Shown here piece after piece: positions 44,763 through 57,880 of a stretch of DNA of 64,000 nucleotides. The DNA comes from Pleurodeles waltl. Taxonomy: Eukaryota; Chordata; Amphibia; Caudata; Salamandridae. Under the pieces are notes generated by a model. That model did not search any database, was not told where the DNA came from, and was given only the letters and a program-made list of their open reading frames with translations. The position numbers and the translations under genes are program-made. The stretch spans positions 338,089,844 to 338,153,843 of the forward strand of contig NC_090440.1 in NCBI RefSeq assembly GCF_031143425.1, written 5' to 3'. Numbering within the stretch: the first letter of the stretch is position 1; each line of letters starts with the position of its first letter.

Positions 44763-47580
44763 GGGTTCACCCTAACAACAGTATTATTACTCCTTGAGGA
44801 GGGCGGCCATCCACTCCTAATCCATTTTTTTTACAAACTCACACACCTTTTCAGTCCAGAAATATGTTTGTCTTCCAATAGTTAGTGATACTCCAAAGTA
44901 CTAGCAGGCTTCTACGCATACAATTTATTTTTAATTTCTAAATACTTTTAGATGAGGAGTATGAAATATTACAAAGATCTAACCATGCATAAATAATTCG
45001 TAGATGTTTTAAATACTATTGCATTCGAAATTAAACGTAGACTTTGAATACTAATTAAACAAATCCATGCAGAAGTGTGATTCAGTTGCTGAATTATCTT
45101 ACTGTTTTTCCCATATAGTGGCAATGTTCTGACATTTACACATTCATTTCGACTGGTAATACATAATAAGCAAAATCAAAGTGAAATGTCAAACTTTACA
45201 GAGAACAGGAGGCGGTTCGGTGTTATGTAGATAAACGTTCTTCTTTACTGCCATATTGTGCCGAATCTTTTCGAGCACAGAAGAAAATGACTGTAACACG
45301 TGCAGGGCAGATTGCGATGCATGAAAGTTTTCACACCAAATGCTGTCAATATGCAGTGTGGTACACTGGGAACAGCGTCTGACTTCCTTCTGCCTTGCAC
45401 CGGTAATGACAGGTAGGAGTGTAACACTCCTCCGGAACCGGGAGGGATTTCAACCCATTGAAGCGCCGCAAGCAATTAGGAAATGAAGAAGCACAAATTT
45501 ATGATGCGTTTGTTTTTTGTTTGTGTTACTTTCATAGCAGGGATATTTAATTAAAATGCTGAATACAAATAAACACTATGTGTTTCAATTTTGTACTGTA
45601 TCCATTCCTTTTTTTCTTGTACTTGCCGTGTCGGTTGTTTGTGTTTTGACTACTTATCCGTATGTATCGAGCAGTCAGTGGATTCCGCCCACAATCTGCG
45701 ACAATGGAGTCCTCATGAACTCCATTTTGTCTGAAGCTGGATGTGGTCAATTTTAAATAAGAAACCTTGAAATCGTGAAATGAAATCTCTGGCGAGCGGG
45801 CATAAATTTTCAAGATACCTAGGAGGACCTAATTCTGCATTTAAAACAGAAGCGTTTTCCTTGAATTATAGAGTACATTGGCCCTGAATGAATGTACAAA
45901 GACTTTGCCTGAGGAAACCGACAAGGTTAGCTTGATGACTCCGTGCATGATCTTGTGTTATTTAACATTACTTTTAAACTTTTCTTCCTCAGGCTGCGCG
46001 TTGTAAATCAAATATATGACAAACACATTTTGCACACATAGCCTGCTAACCATATGAGGCACAAAGGATTATTTGAAGATCCTGGACAGGTTAATATGTA
46101 TGAATTATTTATCTCCTCTGGCTGGCAGATATGCCGTTTATTATTTTAGTGTGTAGTGTAATGCAGAATGAATGGCTAGCTCTTGTCTCGCATCATCACA
46201 AACAGAAATCATCTTAAAACATTTAGAAACCTATTAAAAGGAGTGTCCAACCATTTATTCAACTGTTCGTGCCAAAGTCCGTATATCCAGATTGCCAAAT
46301 AAGCCATACATCAAACAAGCAAACTTTACTGAAGATTGTACTCCAACAAGGCCTTTAGTGATAGTCAAAAAAAGACTTGTCAAATTCATATGCTTTTGGT
46401 AGGAGTAATTGCGTTTCTAAAACTCCTTAGTTTGGTGAAGGAGGCACATATTACGTCGGCTTGTAACCATGACAATACTTGGAACCAGAACTGACTGAAC
46501 AATACTGATAGGGTTGACTGATCTGACTAAAGCTAACTACAGTTGCATGCTGTATTGAGTTTAGTTGACCTTGTATTTGGAAAATGTGTCTGTCAGATCA
46601 AACAAACTAAATATACATTAGTTAAAGGAACATCAAATAAGCCTCTTAGCAAAGGTATTTGTTAAATAATTTCAACAACGTAAGATGAGGAAATTGGGAT
46701 GTCATAATGTAAAATCCTAAACGTTCCAAAAAATGCGGGCATTAGAAGGGAGTGACTAATTGGAACAACTGATCTCCGTGTTATCTTATCATCCTTTAAC
46801 AATAGTCTGGCAATTTCTGAGTACCTTTTTTGCCCAAGTTTTTCCTCGTTGAATGCACTGCAGTAAAGAACTAAACAAATTGAACTGTTCTAATATTTTT
46901 TACAGACAGGAGTGATATTGTTAACGTTTTCAGCCTTGGTGGATGAGGCGTGATCTAGCCTGGTGTACAATAATGTGAGCTTTAGGGAATCACCCCTGTG
47001 TTGTACCCTTTTACTCTCTGCAAGATGCAACTCACTTTCCTAGTCTTGTTGGTGATCATGTGTGAGAAACTTGATTTTTGGTTGTGCTAGACGAGAGTAC
47101 ACCAAAAGTAATAATGTCACTATTCTTATTAGGCCCAGTAAAGGTTTCAGTAATTTAAACTAGGATTGGGAGGAACTATTGGAGATTTGCTCTGAGTTAC
47201 AAAAAAACTCTCTTACATTCCATGAAACTCCACAAACAGGCAGAAACATACTCATCCAGCTCTTTGCACTGTTTTTTTTACACCGGTAGCGCATTTCACC
47301 CTGCAAATAAGCCTGATTGCACCATGCAGTTGTCCTGAGCATTGGCCATTTTGTTTTACCTGTTCTGTGCATGCTGCTGGGCCTATTTTTGAATCTGTGT
47401 CAACATCTCATTTTTTATTTTATTTTTCAATGTGTGTATGTCACATTTCAGTTTTTTTTTTTTTTTAACTTTTTCGTGAATTTTTGTACTTTTTTTGTTT
47501 TCCCTTTGCTCTTTTCCACTTCTTTCTTCCTTTCTACTTACTTGAGTATTTTGTTGTCCTACTCCTTCTTTTTATCCGGT
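44763..47580. other. No recognised element, about 2.8 kb
   Basis: A/T-rich, no tandem structure, no obvious transposon motif and no convincing gene. It is the longest stretch in the window that does not look like a known repeat. Frames at 45245-45475 (minus) and 45556-45756 (plus) lack domain features. A T-run lies near 47450-47466. Confidence 0.4.
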
Positions 47581-50203
47581 CCCATGGAAGAAGCAGACAG
47601 CAGTGGCAGAAGAGCCAGTGCCACTTGCACACCCTGTTTGCACAGTGGCCATTCAGGGGTGCAGACCTCCCCATTTTTACTGAGGCATAGGTGGCTGCGC
47701 TGTTTTGTTGGGTCCAGTGCCACCTCCCCTCTATGCTGGAAGCAGGCAGAAGGCCCTTGAAAGTGTACGACCTGAGGGAGAGTCAGCTGCTGTAGGGGAG
47801 AGTACATCTGTGTGTGACCCATTGTACTGGGATGCAGCGCATCACACAGCAGCTGGTGCACCAATGGGCAAACGTTATTGATGGAGAACAGGACCTGCTT
47901 GACTTGCTGGGAGTCGAGGTTGTGGAGCTTGGTGAGTAATGATTTGTTTTAAAAAAATGCTATTTTGTTACAAATAGCATGCTGCTCACACTCAGAGGTA
48001 AGTTAAGGTTACAAGTAAGATCCAATCCAGCTTGAACTAGCCAGGTGCTAGGCACTACCTGCTCGGCGCTTGCTTGGGCTGATTATTTAGGAAGTGATGC
48101 AGACTCCTCTGTTCTGTCACTAAGTATATTGGGCAGTTAGTGTTCACTGAGCCTTTTTCATGTAGATCATACAGTCCTACTATCCCTTTGGTGTGTAGTA
48201 TGCATGGAAAAGGGAAACTGACTTGACCTATCGAAGGAGTTGGAGAAGCAAAGATCATTTATTGCAATGCAGCAGTATTTCAAAATGTAGTTTAGGAAGT
48301 TAAGAATAGGGCAATAAGCTATCTGATATAGGAAAGTGCAATGCTGCTGTGTCTGCCTGTCAAAATATTTTAATTGAATCACCATCTTTTTTATCTTCTT
48401 TATTTCTTACATCAGCACCCAATAGCAAGAGGACATCGGAGCATGACAAAGGGGCTGCACCACCAGCACCAACGCAGGTGGAACCAGCACCACAGCCACC
48501 ACAGATGGCTCTGCTGGCCCCAGTAAGTCCTTGTTATTAACATCTACCTTTCCCCACCAGCATAACAATTTTCCTTTGTGTATGTTTTTTACTCTGCCTC
48601 GTTTTATTCAACCCCTCCATCTAATGCTTTTTAAATTCTTATTATTCCTGCATTATCCTTTTTATACAATACTTGTATCTGTAGCTGACTTCCTCCTGTT
48701 TGTAGATTTCCTCTGTTATTTTATTAAGCTTTCACTCTCCCCTTATATGTTTTGTGGTACTTCAAGACTAAGAGAACAGAATTTTGATACTGTGAAGATT
48801 GCAGGCCCAAGTAAGCTTTTATTCACCACACATGTTTATTGAGAAGGCTTTCTTGCTCATTACCAAACAGTCAAAACAAGAAAGAGGCTATGGTCATAGA
48901 CCCCGAATGTTGTGTTATCATTCATTTATACATCATACCAGCAGTTTCCATGACAGTCCAACATGGCAGAATGTAATGAGACCCCACTGCCAACCAAGAC
49001 CATGTGTCTTTAGTTGACTATTCCACCCCTTCATTGCACTTCAATGACTCATCATAGCTCTGTCCCTCCATCATGAGAAAAAAGCTTTTGGTTAGCTTGA
49101 CTACTTGGCTTTTCTAACATATCAGCCAACAAAATTCCCAAAGTGATAGTTTTGATAAAAAATACTGCTAACCAAACTGTAGTGAGGTATTGTTTTTGTA
49201 ATTTGTTCAAAATAATAGTAACTACTTAGGAGATACATTTGGTATCTAAAATGGGTATTTGTTTCATAGCCGCACAGACCACCAGTGCACAAGCCAGCAC
49301 CAGTGTGCGGAGGAGGCCCAGGAGGTTGGAGGAGCCCCTGCACTGGTAGAGACGAGAGGTAGCAAGTCACATTGCTTGCTTATTGACAGATTAGGTATAA
49401 TGTATTTGCTAAGCGAGGCAGATATCCCACTCTTCATCATCACCTGCCTGCCAATAGCATTTCACCACCCATGGCCTAATCACAGCATGGTCCAGTTTGG
49501 CACTGCAGTATTGGCTATGCAATGTCAGTCTGCTTCAGTTAATGTGGCATTACAAAGTTTTTAATGAATACAAATAAAAAACAAGGTGTGTTTCCCAGTG
49601 CCAACTCGGTTACAGCCTACTAGTACTTCAGTCCATCATTCTTTCCTAGGTTCTGTTCCAGCCTACCAAAAAATGGAAGTATTAATTCTTGGCCTGTGCT
49701 AAATTCTTCTGGCCAAGTGATTTATGTATTTACATTTCATGGCTTCCATGATGGATTTTCACCAATCATCTGATAAAGTGACTGACTATCAAAACCTCTA
49801 CCTAAATTAATACCTCTAACTTACCTTGCAGTACAGTAACTTTCCTTACTGCCAAGTGATGGTATTTGTTGAAAACATGCTGTAAGCTGCAGAGAGTAGC
49901 AGTCCCGACTCTAGCATGCCTCCATTAATGTTGCACAACAAGAATACAATGAATTGTGCTGTATACTTATTAATGGCAGTTTTTTTTTTTTTTTTTACAT
50001 ACAAAGTGTTTGTTTAGTTTTCATTATAAAATCCTTTACATGAAAAAAAAAATCACTTTTATTTTGGTGGTATTCTGGCTTAATTCCTTTCAGTCAATGC
50101 TATTTTTATGTGATGTATGTGTGGGGAAGACACGGCCCTGTGACTAATCACATCCACATTCCAATTGCCCTAGGGGACCAATAATGCTCTGCTACTGTGC
50201 CAC

Positions 50204-53200
50204 TATTAGAACCTGGGTTTCCGATTGTCAGAGTATGCACCCTGTCAAGCAGGAACCCTCCACCTCTAGGCAGGGTAAGCTAAATACACACTTAGGAATA
50301 ACCTGTGCTTGCCCTTTGGTGGCTTGGCACAGAGCAGTCAGGCTCATCCAAAGAGCCAATGTGTAAAGTATTTGTGCAATACACATACCCTGCAACACAA
50401 TGAAAACACCACAAAAAGTACTGCACACAGGGTTAGAACAATAGATTATATTTTTATAAGTAAAACAAGACCAAAACATGACACATCCAATCCGTAGAAG
50501 TCAAGATATTAATTCTTGAAGAATATCCCAAAAATAGTGCTTAGAAGTCAATAGCGCTAAAAGGCTACTTGAGGTCACACTAGAGCAGGGTGAATTAAAA
50601 TTGCAGGCCGACCACGATGGACGAGAGGCCGGCTAGAGAACATATGCGGGGTCTGCCGAGAAAGTACCCTGGATAGAAGAAGCGTGGATGTTGAGGACTT
50701 GATGTGTGGAGCAGAGGAGGAGATGTGTCACTGTGGATCGAGGAAATGTAGGCAATGCTTTGGCTCTGAGCTGTGCAGCATCAAGGTTGCGTTAAAGATC
50801 AGGCTGTGTTAGGCATTGAAGTGATGCACTATCCTTGAACTGCTGAGTTGGAGCGAAGCGTCAGTGCTGTGTTGCGCAAGGTCGAAGATATGTCGAAATC
50901 CGGGGACACTGTGGCACGCAGCCAGCAAACCTGTGTCCACGGCTCACATAGCAGCAGCGATTCATTGGTGTCGAGAGGAGATGCGCCTGTTCTGATTGGC
51001 GCATCATCATTGATGCTTTGATTGCAGCACAGAAACTCACTTCCAAGGGCCCAGGACTGGATTGGCACCACTTGGTAGAGCAGGACTCACAGCTGACAGA
51101 GTCCAGGTGCTGGTTGCAGGCATTCTTTGATGTCTCTGAGACTGCAGGATAACGGGGGACAAGCCAACAATCCCTTGGAGTCACTCTGGATTCAGTTGAG
51201 AGGGGTCCAGTCATTTGTCAGCGTTGCAGAGATCAGCAGACTGCAGGGTATAGAGAACCGTTCTTCCCGGAAAGAAGTCCAACAGAGTGGCACTCCTTGT
51301 AGCACATCTGTCCTTACACCTAGCAGAGTTCTTCACAGGTTCAAGTTTTGAAGGGTCAGAGACCCAGTTCTTATACCCAAGTGTGCCTTTGAAATGGAGG
51401 TGAATTCAAAAAAGGGTCTGTTACATACTCACCTGGTTCCAACCACAAAGACAATGCAAGACCTCTAATCCCACCTTGGGCAGCAAATAAAACAAGTAAC
51501 CACAACCTGAATTCACTCACTGCTTCCAACAAGCTTCATCACAAATAGAGCTTTACAGGAGGTACAATTCAAAGGAATACCATAGTTTCTAGCACTCTGC
51601 AGAATGTCTTAAACAACAATGTTTAATTCAAAACGTGAAAGTATAAATTGTGCACTCCAAGTCTTTCTGTGTTCTTAATTCAAAATTGAAAAAATACGAA
51701 CATGAAGACCTTCAGTTCTGAGTCAAATAAAGTACAGAGCGCCAAAAAGGTAAGGTGTCCAGAGTGCTAGGACTTTCAAAATGTAAAAACAAATAATGTC
51801 CGATTTCTAAGAACAGGCTCTCTCCTTGAAAGGACTCATTCTTAGAATAATCTCAAAATGTAGCTAAAGATTAGTGTTGGCAAACGTGAGGATCAAGTAC
51901 TTAGCCCCGTCTTTAATTTTTCAACTGGAATCCGAAGTAAGACTGAAGGCTGTGGTGCAAGAAGCCCAAGAGAAGATGGAATTGTAGCTCTGGACATGAA
52001 GACACTGGAGTTGTCAAAGGAGTGAGGATTACAGGATGAGGAGGAAGGCTTGGAAGACTAGATCCCTGGAGCTATCGACGGACACGGAAGGTGAGTGCAG
52101 GAAAGATGCTTGCGCAGAACCAGAATGAGGCCAAGCCACGCCTCAGATTCAAATTCCGATGGGGTATACATACCCAATGGGAGAGACTGTTCCAGAGGGG
52201 CACATGGCTCACATGAAAGGGCAGAAAGCACATGTTAAAATAACGGATGAAACCTTTGCTGATGGCAGGTGCAAGTGTCTGTTGAAATCAATTAACCAAT
52301 GCAGCTGGAACCAAAGAACATTAGCCGTTGGAGTCAATAGGTCATGACAGTTGGTGGCAAGAACCAAGGCAGTTGGAAAAATATATCTAAATGGTTACAT
52401 TTAAGAGGTAATGGTAGATGGAGCAAATTAACAAGTAGGCACGTTATACTGATGGAAGAGTGCAATCAGAGGGAACAATGGTACAGGAGGTTCAAGGGGA
52501 TGAAGAGCTCTAGGAGGGGGACCATGAGTTGCAGGAGTCCATGAGGTGCCACAGGAGAAAAACAACATGAGCCCTGTGTGCAAAACCCACAGGGGGGCAC
52601 AAGAGGTGGTTGTGAGGGGGTTGTGACAGGTTCTTTGGAGTTCACAGATGTCCTTTCTTACTCAGCCCTGGCTCCATCAGTAGGGGGTAATCACCCCTTT
52701 GTGTGGGGACACACACTCCCTATTCAGGTGCACGTTTCACTTCCCTTCCACCTTTCCTACCCAGGAAGAGTCAACAGAAAGCAGGTGAATGCAGATGAGT
52801 GTTTAGAAACACCTAGCCTTCCCATGTTTGAGGCTGTCTAGAGGGAATGTAGGTGTCACCTACCTCAGATGTGTATTGGAGACAGGCTGCAGGTACACAG
52901 AGATGTGAGATCAGAGAAATGCCCACTTTCCAAAAGTGGCAATTCTAAAATAGCAATCTTAAATCTGACTTTATCAGTAAAGAGGAGTTATCATTACCAT
53001 TCCAATGATTTGAAACATGATACAGCTACTTTCTGATCAAGAAATACAGTTTAAAAGTATATTAAGGGATTCCACTCCCAATGCTGGCCTATGAGAGGAG
53101 TAGGCCTCACAGTAGTGAAAAATGACTCTGGGAGTTTTTCAGTACCAGGATATGTAAAACTTAAAGGTACATGTCCACCTTTTAGTTAGATAACACCCTG

Positions 53201-53245
53201 CCCGATGGGCTACCAAAGGCCTACCCTAAGGTGACATATGTAAAC
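50204..53245 (-). repeat. Long LTR in intron 3 of Myb-like gene C, interrupted
   Basis: It aligns with the solo LTR at 3346: TATTAGAACCTGGG at the start (TGTTAGAAATCGGG there), CAGGGTAAG, GGTGGCTTGGCACAGAGCAGT, AATGTGTAAAGTATTTGTGCAAT, and near the far end AACACCCTGCCCGATGGG and GGCCTACC. The last ~400 bp seen in the 3346 copy are missing. A second LTR is nested at 51419-52628. The orientation matches the other solo LTRs (minus). Confidence 0.68.
51419..52628. repeat. Nested solo LTR of a different family, 1210 bp
   Basis: Begins TGTTACATAC and ends GTTGTGACA. Flanking 5-mers GGGTC (51414-51418) and GGTTC (52629-52633) are a near-perfect target duplication. Removing it rejoins sequence that is continuous in the related LTR at 62153 (TCTTATACCC...CTCAGCCCTGGC). 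It contains no coding signal. TG...CA ends and a 5-bp duplication support a solo LTR; the family is unknown. Confidence 0.6.
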
Positions 53246-53810
53246 AAAAGTGAGTTTGTTTTCTTATAGCTACTCCTGCTGCTCCTCCATCACAGGAGGA
53301 GATCGCCTCCCAGCTGCAGTGCCATCGGACGGAGGCCATCTGGGCAGAATATCGCTGGCTGGAGGCTATGGGGGAGGAGGAGGCACATGCACATGCCACT
53401 GGCCCCAGTCCCTCCAGCCAGCCTGGCCTACCTCCACCCTGGCCACACCAGAACCAGGCAGCAAGGGTGCACCACTACTGTCAATCAGCGGTACACCAAC
53501 ACCACCTATCCTCTTCAATCACATATCGCTTGCTCTGCTGCGTCCTATGGAATTGGTGTTGCTTTGTCACCTACACACCCTTTTTTAAAATACTTTATTT
53601 GGTGCAAGGGTTGTGGGTGGAGGGAGTGGGAACTGAAAAGGGTAGTTGGGACAAGGACGTTGGAGTTACTTTGGACATCAGGGCGCTTTATTTATTTGTT
53701 TTGGAGAGAGGGGTGGACCTGTTGAGGGTGGAGAGGAGGGGTTTTATTTGTAAAAAAAAGTTGGGTCATTTGTTTCTTCATATGACGGCAATCTGTCTTT
53801 TGTTCTTGAA

Positions 53811-53847
53811 CTGTTTTTTTTTGTTTTTTTTATTATTTTTATTTTAG
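53811..53847 (-). other. Poly(A) tail of the L1-like element (poly-T on the plus strand)
   Basis: A T-rich run (nine T, G, nine T, then ATTATTTTTATTTTA) marks the 3' end of the minus-strand L1-like element, as expected for target-primed insertion. No target duplication could be fixed by eye. Confidence 0.6.
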
Positions 53848-54127
53848 TCTCAGTACCTAAGAAAATACAAATATAATTCATCAGAATGGACAATCATAAT
53901 ATATCACAATGTGCAAAGAAGCATTTACCCTACTGTGCAATACCGCTATACAATCATTTCCTATTGGCTAACCAGTCACCTAATACCACCCATATGTCTT
54001 GTCCTTTATGTCTCTCTCTCTTCCCTTTTCGATCATACAGTGCTTGTTCCAACTGTTATATTGCCAGGAGGCGATTTAGCCAATTTTGATATGTAGGGGG
54101 TTGTTGATCCAGCCATGCAGAGGAAAT

Positions 54128-57100
54128 TCACAATCGATACACTGACATAACTACGTAGATAAACTTAGAAACAGATGACTCGCTTAACTCTGAGACCCCG
54201 AGTATCACAACCCCAGGTGTTAATTCAATTTTTAATTTGTCAACCTCTTTAATAAACTGCCCAACTTTATCACGCAGATTCGCTAGCTTTGTACAGGTGG
54301 CAAACATATGAATTACATCCACACCATATAGCTGACATCCTGGGCAGTGCAACCCCTCTACCCGGCCCCATTGCACTAATTTCTCAGGTGTAATATACAA
54401 ATCAACAATTGTTTTATAATATTGTGCCTGAAGGGATGCTGAAATCAGGGAGGTCCGCCCTAGCTCAAGAGACTCATAAACATCCTCCTCTTCCACATTC
54501 AACTTCTCATGCCACTTTTTACTATACTTAGCCAAATCCTCAGGTAAATCGTCAGTCAATCTAGCATATATTGACCGTATTGTGATCTTATCACAGGAGC
54601 TCATCATCTCTAGCAAAGGGTTCTTTACAAACCCTGCTGCCCCACCAGTTTTCCGAAAGATAAAGTTCCTTACTTGTAGATATTTTAAAAAGCCCCTTTG
54701 GGCTAGACCAAATTTCCCATGAAGATTCTCAAATGTGGTGATTGTAGAACCCTCAATAAAGTCACCTAATCTTTGTATCCCCTGTTGATTCCACCTTGCA
54801 ATGATATTATTCCTAAAAATCTTGGGGAGAAATCTATTATTCTTAATCAAAGTATAGTACTTATATCTACCAAGCCCAAATGTCTTCTGTCAAGGACCCC
54901 AGTCTTTAAAAGCAGCATTTAGAACTTTAAACCAGATCTTCTTAAAGTAGCTGGGCTCCAAGAGTGTGAGCAATGCTCCATTTGTGCCAGGGCTGATTAA
55001 TACCTCATAAATATTCGGAACGTACTCCCCGTCTTTTACCAGACATCTGTTTTTAAACAAAGGTTGTATATACAGCATTGCAACTTGCCATCTGGTACAA
55101 TTTAAAATTGGGAGAGACCATCCGCCCTTTTCCCTTGATAATGTCATATATTTACTAGCTCTACGTATCTTACCATACGACCAAACAAACCGTATTATGA
55201 GTTGATCCAGCCTTCTAAACCAAGATTTCTCAAATTCTAATGGAATAGCCCGAAATAAATATAACACCTTAGGGAGGAACATCATCTTTATCATATTGCA
55301 CTGCCCTTAATTGTCAAATGTAAGTTATTCCATCTACCAAAATTATACCTAGCATTATCTATAATAGGCTGAAGGTTAATCCGGACAATCTGCTCTACCT
55401 GAGGTCGGATATCAATCCCTAGATAAACCACGTGTTCTACCTTTCGTGCATCCGACGAGCAGCAGTGTTCATTCAAAACTCTCTGAGTCTTATCTTTATT
55501 AAGAAGATAACCAGAGACTGCCCCAAAACTTTCTGCAGCCCCTTCAATTTCCTTGAGGACTAAATCCAGGTTAGCGGTAATGACTGCAACATCGTCTGCG
55601 TAAGCCAACATTTTTGTTCCCCATCCATAGCGGACAACTGGCTGAACCTTAACATTTATTTCCAAAAAAAAGCAGAAAAGGATCTAAATGTAATGCAAAT
55701 AATAGGGGTGAACATGGACATCCTTGCCGTGTACCCCGCTCAATCCTAAAGGCATTTGAATAGTCTCCACTGATCTATATTCTAGCACTTGCTTTCTTAC
55801 ATAGGGCTTTGACCGCAGTAATAAATCTTCCCCCTAGGCCATATACCTGCAAAGTGTTCCACAGATACTCCTAATTGACTCTGCTGAATGCTTTCTCAGC
55901 ATCCAGCAGAATCATAGCCATGGGCTCTGCTGCTGTATGTGTAGCATCAAACAGCGCTATCACCCTTCTAATATGATCAGTTGTGTCCTTACCGGGGACA
56001 AACCCATGTTGATTATGACTGACTAACTTACTAATACAAACAGACAACCGGGTCGCAAATATTTTAGAACAGACTTTCGCATTGCTATTTATAAGGGTGA
56101 TTGGGCGGTATGAGCTTAAGCTAAGCTGGTTCCTGCCTTTCTTTAGAAACACTACAATATTAGCAGAACCCCAGGGCGGCGGGGGTTACCCCCTTGCTGT
56201 ACATGAATCACCAGTTTCAACGACACTGGTAAGAGCATATTCTTAAAACATTTATATTACTCTAAAGGAATACCATCCGGCGCTACAGCCTTCCATTCGG
56301 AAGCACATCAAGCGCATCTGCCAATTTTTCCATTGTTACCTCCTGTCCCAATGTTGTTTGATCCTCTGTTGTGATCCGACCACCCAGAGTCACGCTCAAT
56401 CAGCTACTATCGATGTGCTCCTGACCAATATTAGCAGCATTATATAATTATATGTAATACTCACGGAAGGCTTCCCTGATGGCATCGGGTCCAGTGACTA
56501 TCAACCCTGCCTTGTTCTGTACTTTCAAGACTGAGCCTAAAGAAACCCTTTGACGAGTCCGCATTGCTAAAATATGCCTTGCTTTCTCACTAAATTCATA
56601 ACATTCCATTCGCCTTGTTAGAAATTTTTCAGCTGTTCTTTCCATTTAATATTTTCCTAATATTCCTAACTGATCGCCCGATAAGTTGTTCTTCTGCCAC
56701 CTGTAATTTTCCCATGAGTACCTGAAACTGGGCTGCTGCTTGTTTTTGTTGCCTTACACTAAATCCAAGGGTTTCCCCCCTTATAACTGCTTTAATGTGT
56801 CCCACACTATCTCTATTGGGGCGGTTCCCTTATTAAAATCCAGAAATTCCTTCAACCGCATGCTCATATGCTGTATATACAGGGGGTCATTCAGCAAAGC
56901 TCTCTCAAATGTCCAACCCTTCCTAAATCTCTGCCAGTCTTTTATCATAACCTCCAGTAGTAATGGATTATGATCTGCCATAAAACGAGGGCATAGCTTA
57001 ATCTCCAACTCATCTAAAAAAATTGGTGAAACAAGAAAATAATCTAATCGTGCAAATTTCCTATGAGGCACAGAGAAATAGGTATAGCCCGGGTTTGACC

Positions 57101-57564
57101 TCTCCAAAGTTGGCCATACATTTATCAATCTGATTTCCCTTTGCATATTCTTAATGGCTCGAAAGACTCTAGGCTTCTGCCCCGGGTATCTTTCCTTCCT
57201 AACATCTCTTAAGTTCTGCGTTCCATCTCATGACCCATTAAAATTCAAATCACCACATACGATGTACGGAGCGGGCCATACTGCTAATTCTGCAGATATA
57301 AAATCAAATAAGGAGGGGTCATCATCCACTGAACCATATAATGAGCAGAACGTGATTCTAACCTTGCCCAATAGACACTCAATCAGTACCCATCTCCCGA
57401 TCAGATCCGCTTTCCGCCAAGTAACAACACACTTAGTATTACTTGTCAGGATGGCAACCCCCTTTGTTTTAGACATTTGCTCAGTACACCCTAACAGACG
57501 CAAGCCCAATGTCTCCAACAGATTTCTATCTGTCTTTTCTATGTGCGTTTCTTGCAAACAATAA
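54128..57564 (-). pseudogene. L1-like ORF2: endonuclease and reverse transcriptase
   Basis: The endonuclease starts at 57557 with MQETHIEK and ends that segment with YIVCGDLNFNGS. RKFARLDYFLVSPIFLDEL and FMADHNPLLLEV (57146-56781) complete it. Reverse transcriptase is in pieces: LSSYRPITLINSNAKVCSKI, NQHGFVPGKDTTDHIRRVIA and AMILLDAEKAFSRVN (56152-55871); the catalytic MLAYADDVAVI (about 55610) with VSGYLLNKDKTQ; then MIKMMFLPKVLYLFRAIPL (55294). The C-terminal part (54850-54128) includes CPGCQLYGVDVIHMFATC, a zinc-binding-like Cys pattern typical of L1 ends. Stops and frameshifts divide it. This enzyme nicks target DNA and copies the LINE RNA in place. Confidence 0.87.
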
Positions 57565-57880
57565 ATGTCCGCTTTTCACATCCTCAGGTCACCTGCAGTT
57601 TTCTTCCTCTTACGGGGATTATTTAGTCCACACATATTTATAGATGCTATTTGGATTACCTACATATAGATAACTCCAATTGATTTTGCATGACTAAATC
57701 ACCATTATCAATATTCAGCTTACAATTTATACGAAGATACTTGGTTCTCCATCCCCACCCCTTTGTTTTCATTTTCATAGCACAAGCTCCTAACAACAAA
57801 GCGGTTTGTACCTGCTGATCATATCTTTGACTGCGTTTCTTTGGGTAGAAAGTTTTTCCATTTACTCCCCCCAGTGACGA

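Larger units (their letters stand above)
47581..53586 (+). pseudogene. PIF/Harbinger Myb/SANT-like gene C, four exons, decayed
   Basis: Exon 1 (about 47640-47931) reads PIFTEA, stop, VAALFCWVQCHLPSMLEAG, later GMQRITQQLVHQWANV and LLDLLGVEVVEL. This is the Myb/SANT-like pattern of genes A and B, with two TAG codons and a frameshift upstream. A GTGAGT donor follows 47931. Exon 2 (48416-48522) has matching phase: PNSKRTSEHDKGAAPPAP to a GTAAGT donor. Exon 3 starts at 49270 after a CATAG acceptor and ends near 49357; its frame does not join exon 2 cleanly. Exon 4 starts at 53269 after TTTTCTTATAG and reads PPSQEEIASQLQCHRTEAIW, then EYRWLEAMGEEEAHAH, ending at 53586 or 53588. A 3-kb LTR sits in intron 3. 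No transposase partner is seen nearby. Confidence 0.55.

Noticed and set aside
45245..45813. Possible small host genes in the unassigned 2.8-kb stretch
   Set aside because: There is no recognisable domain, splice pattern or codon bias; the frames are of chance length.
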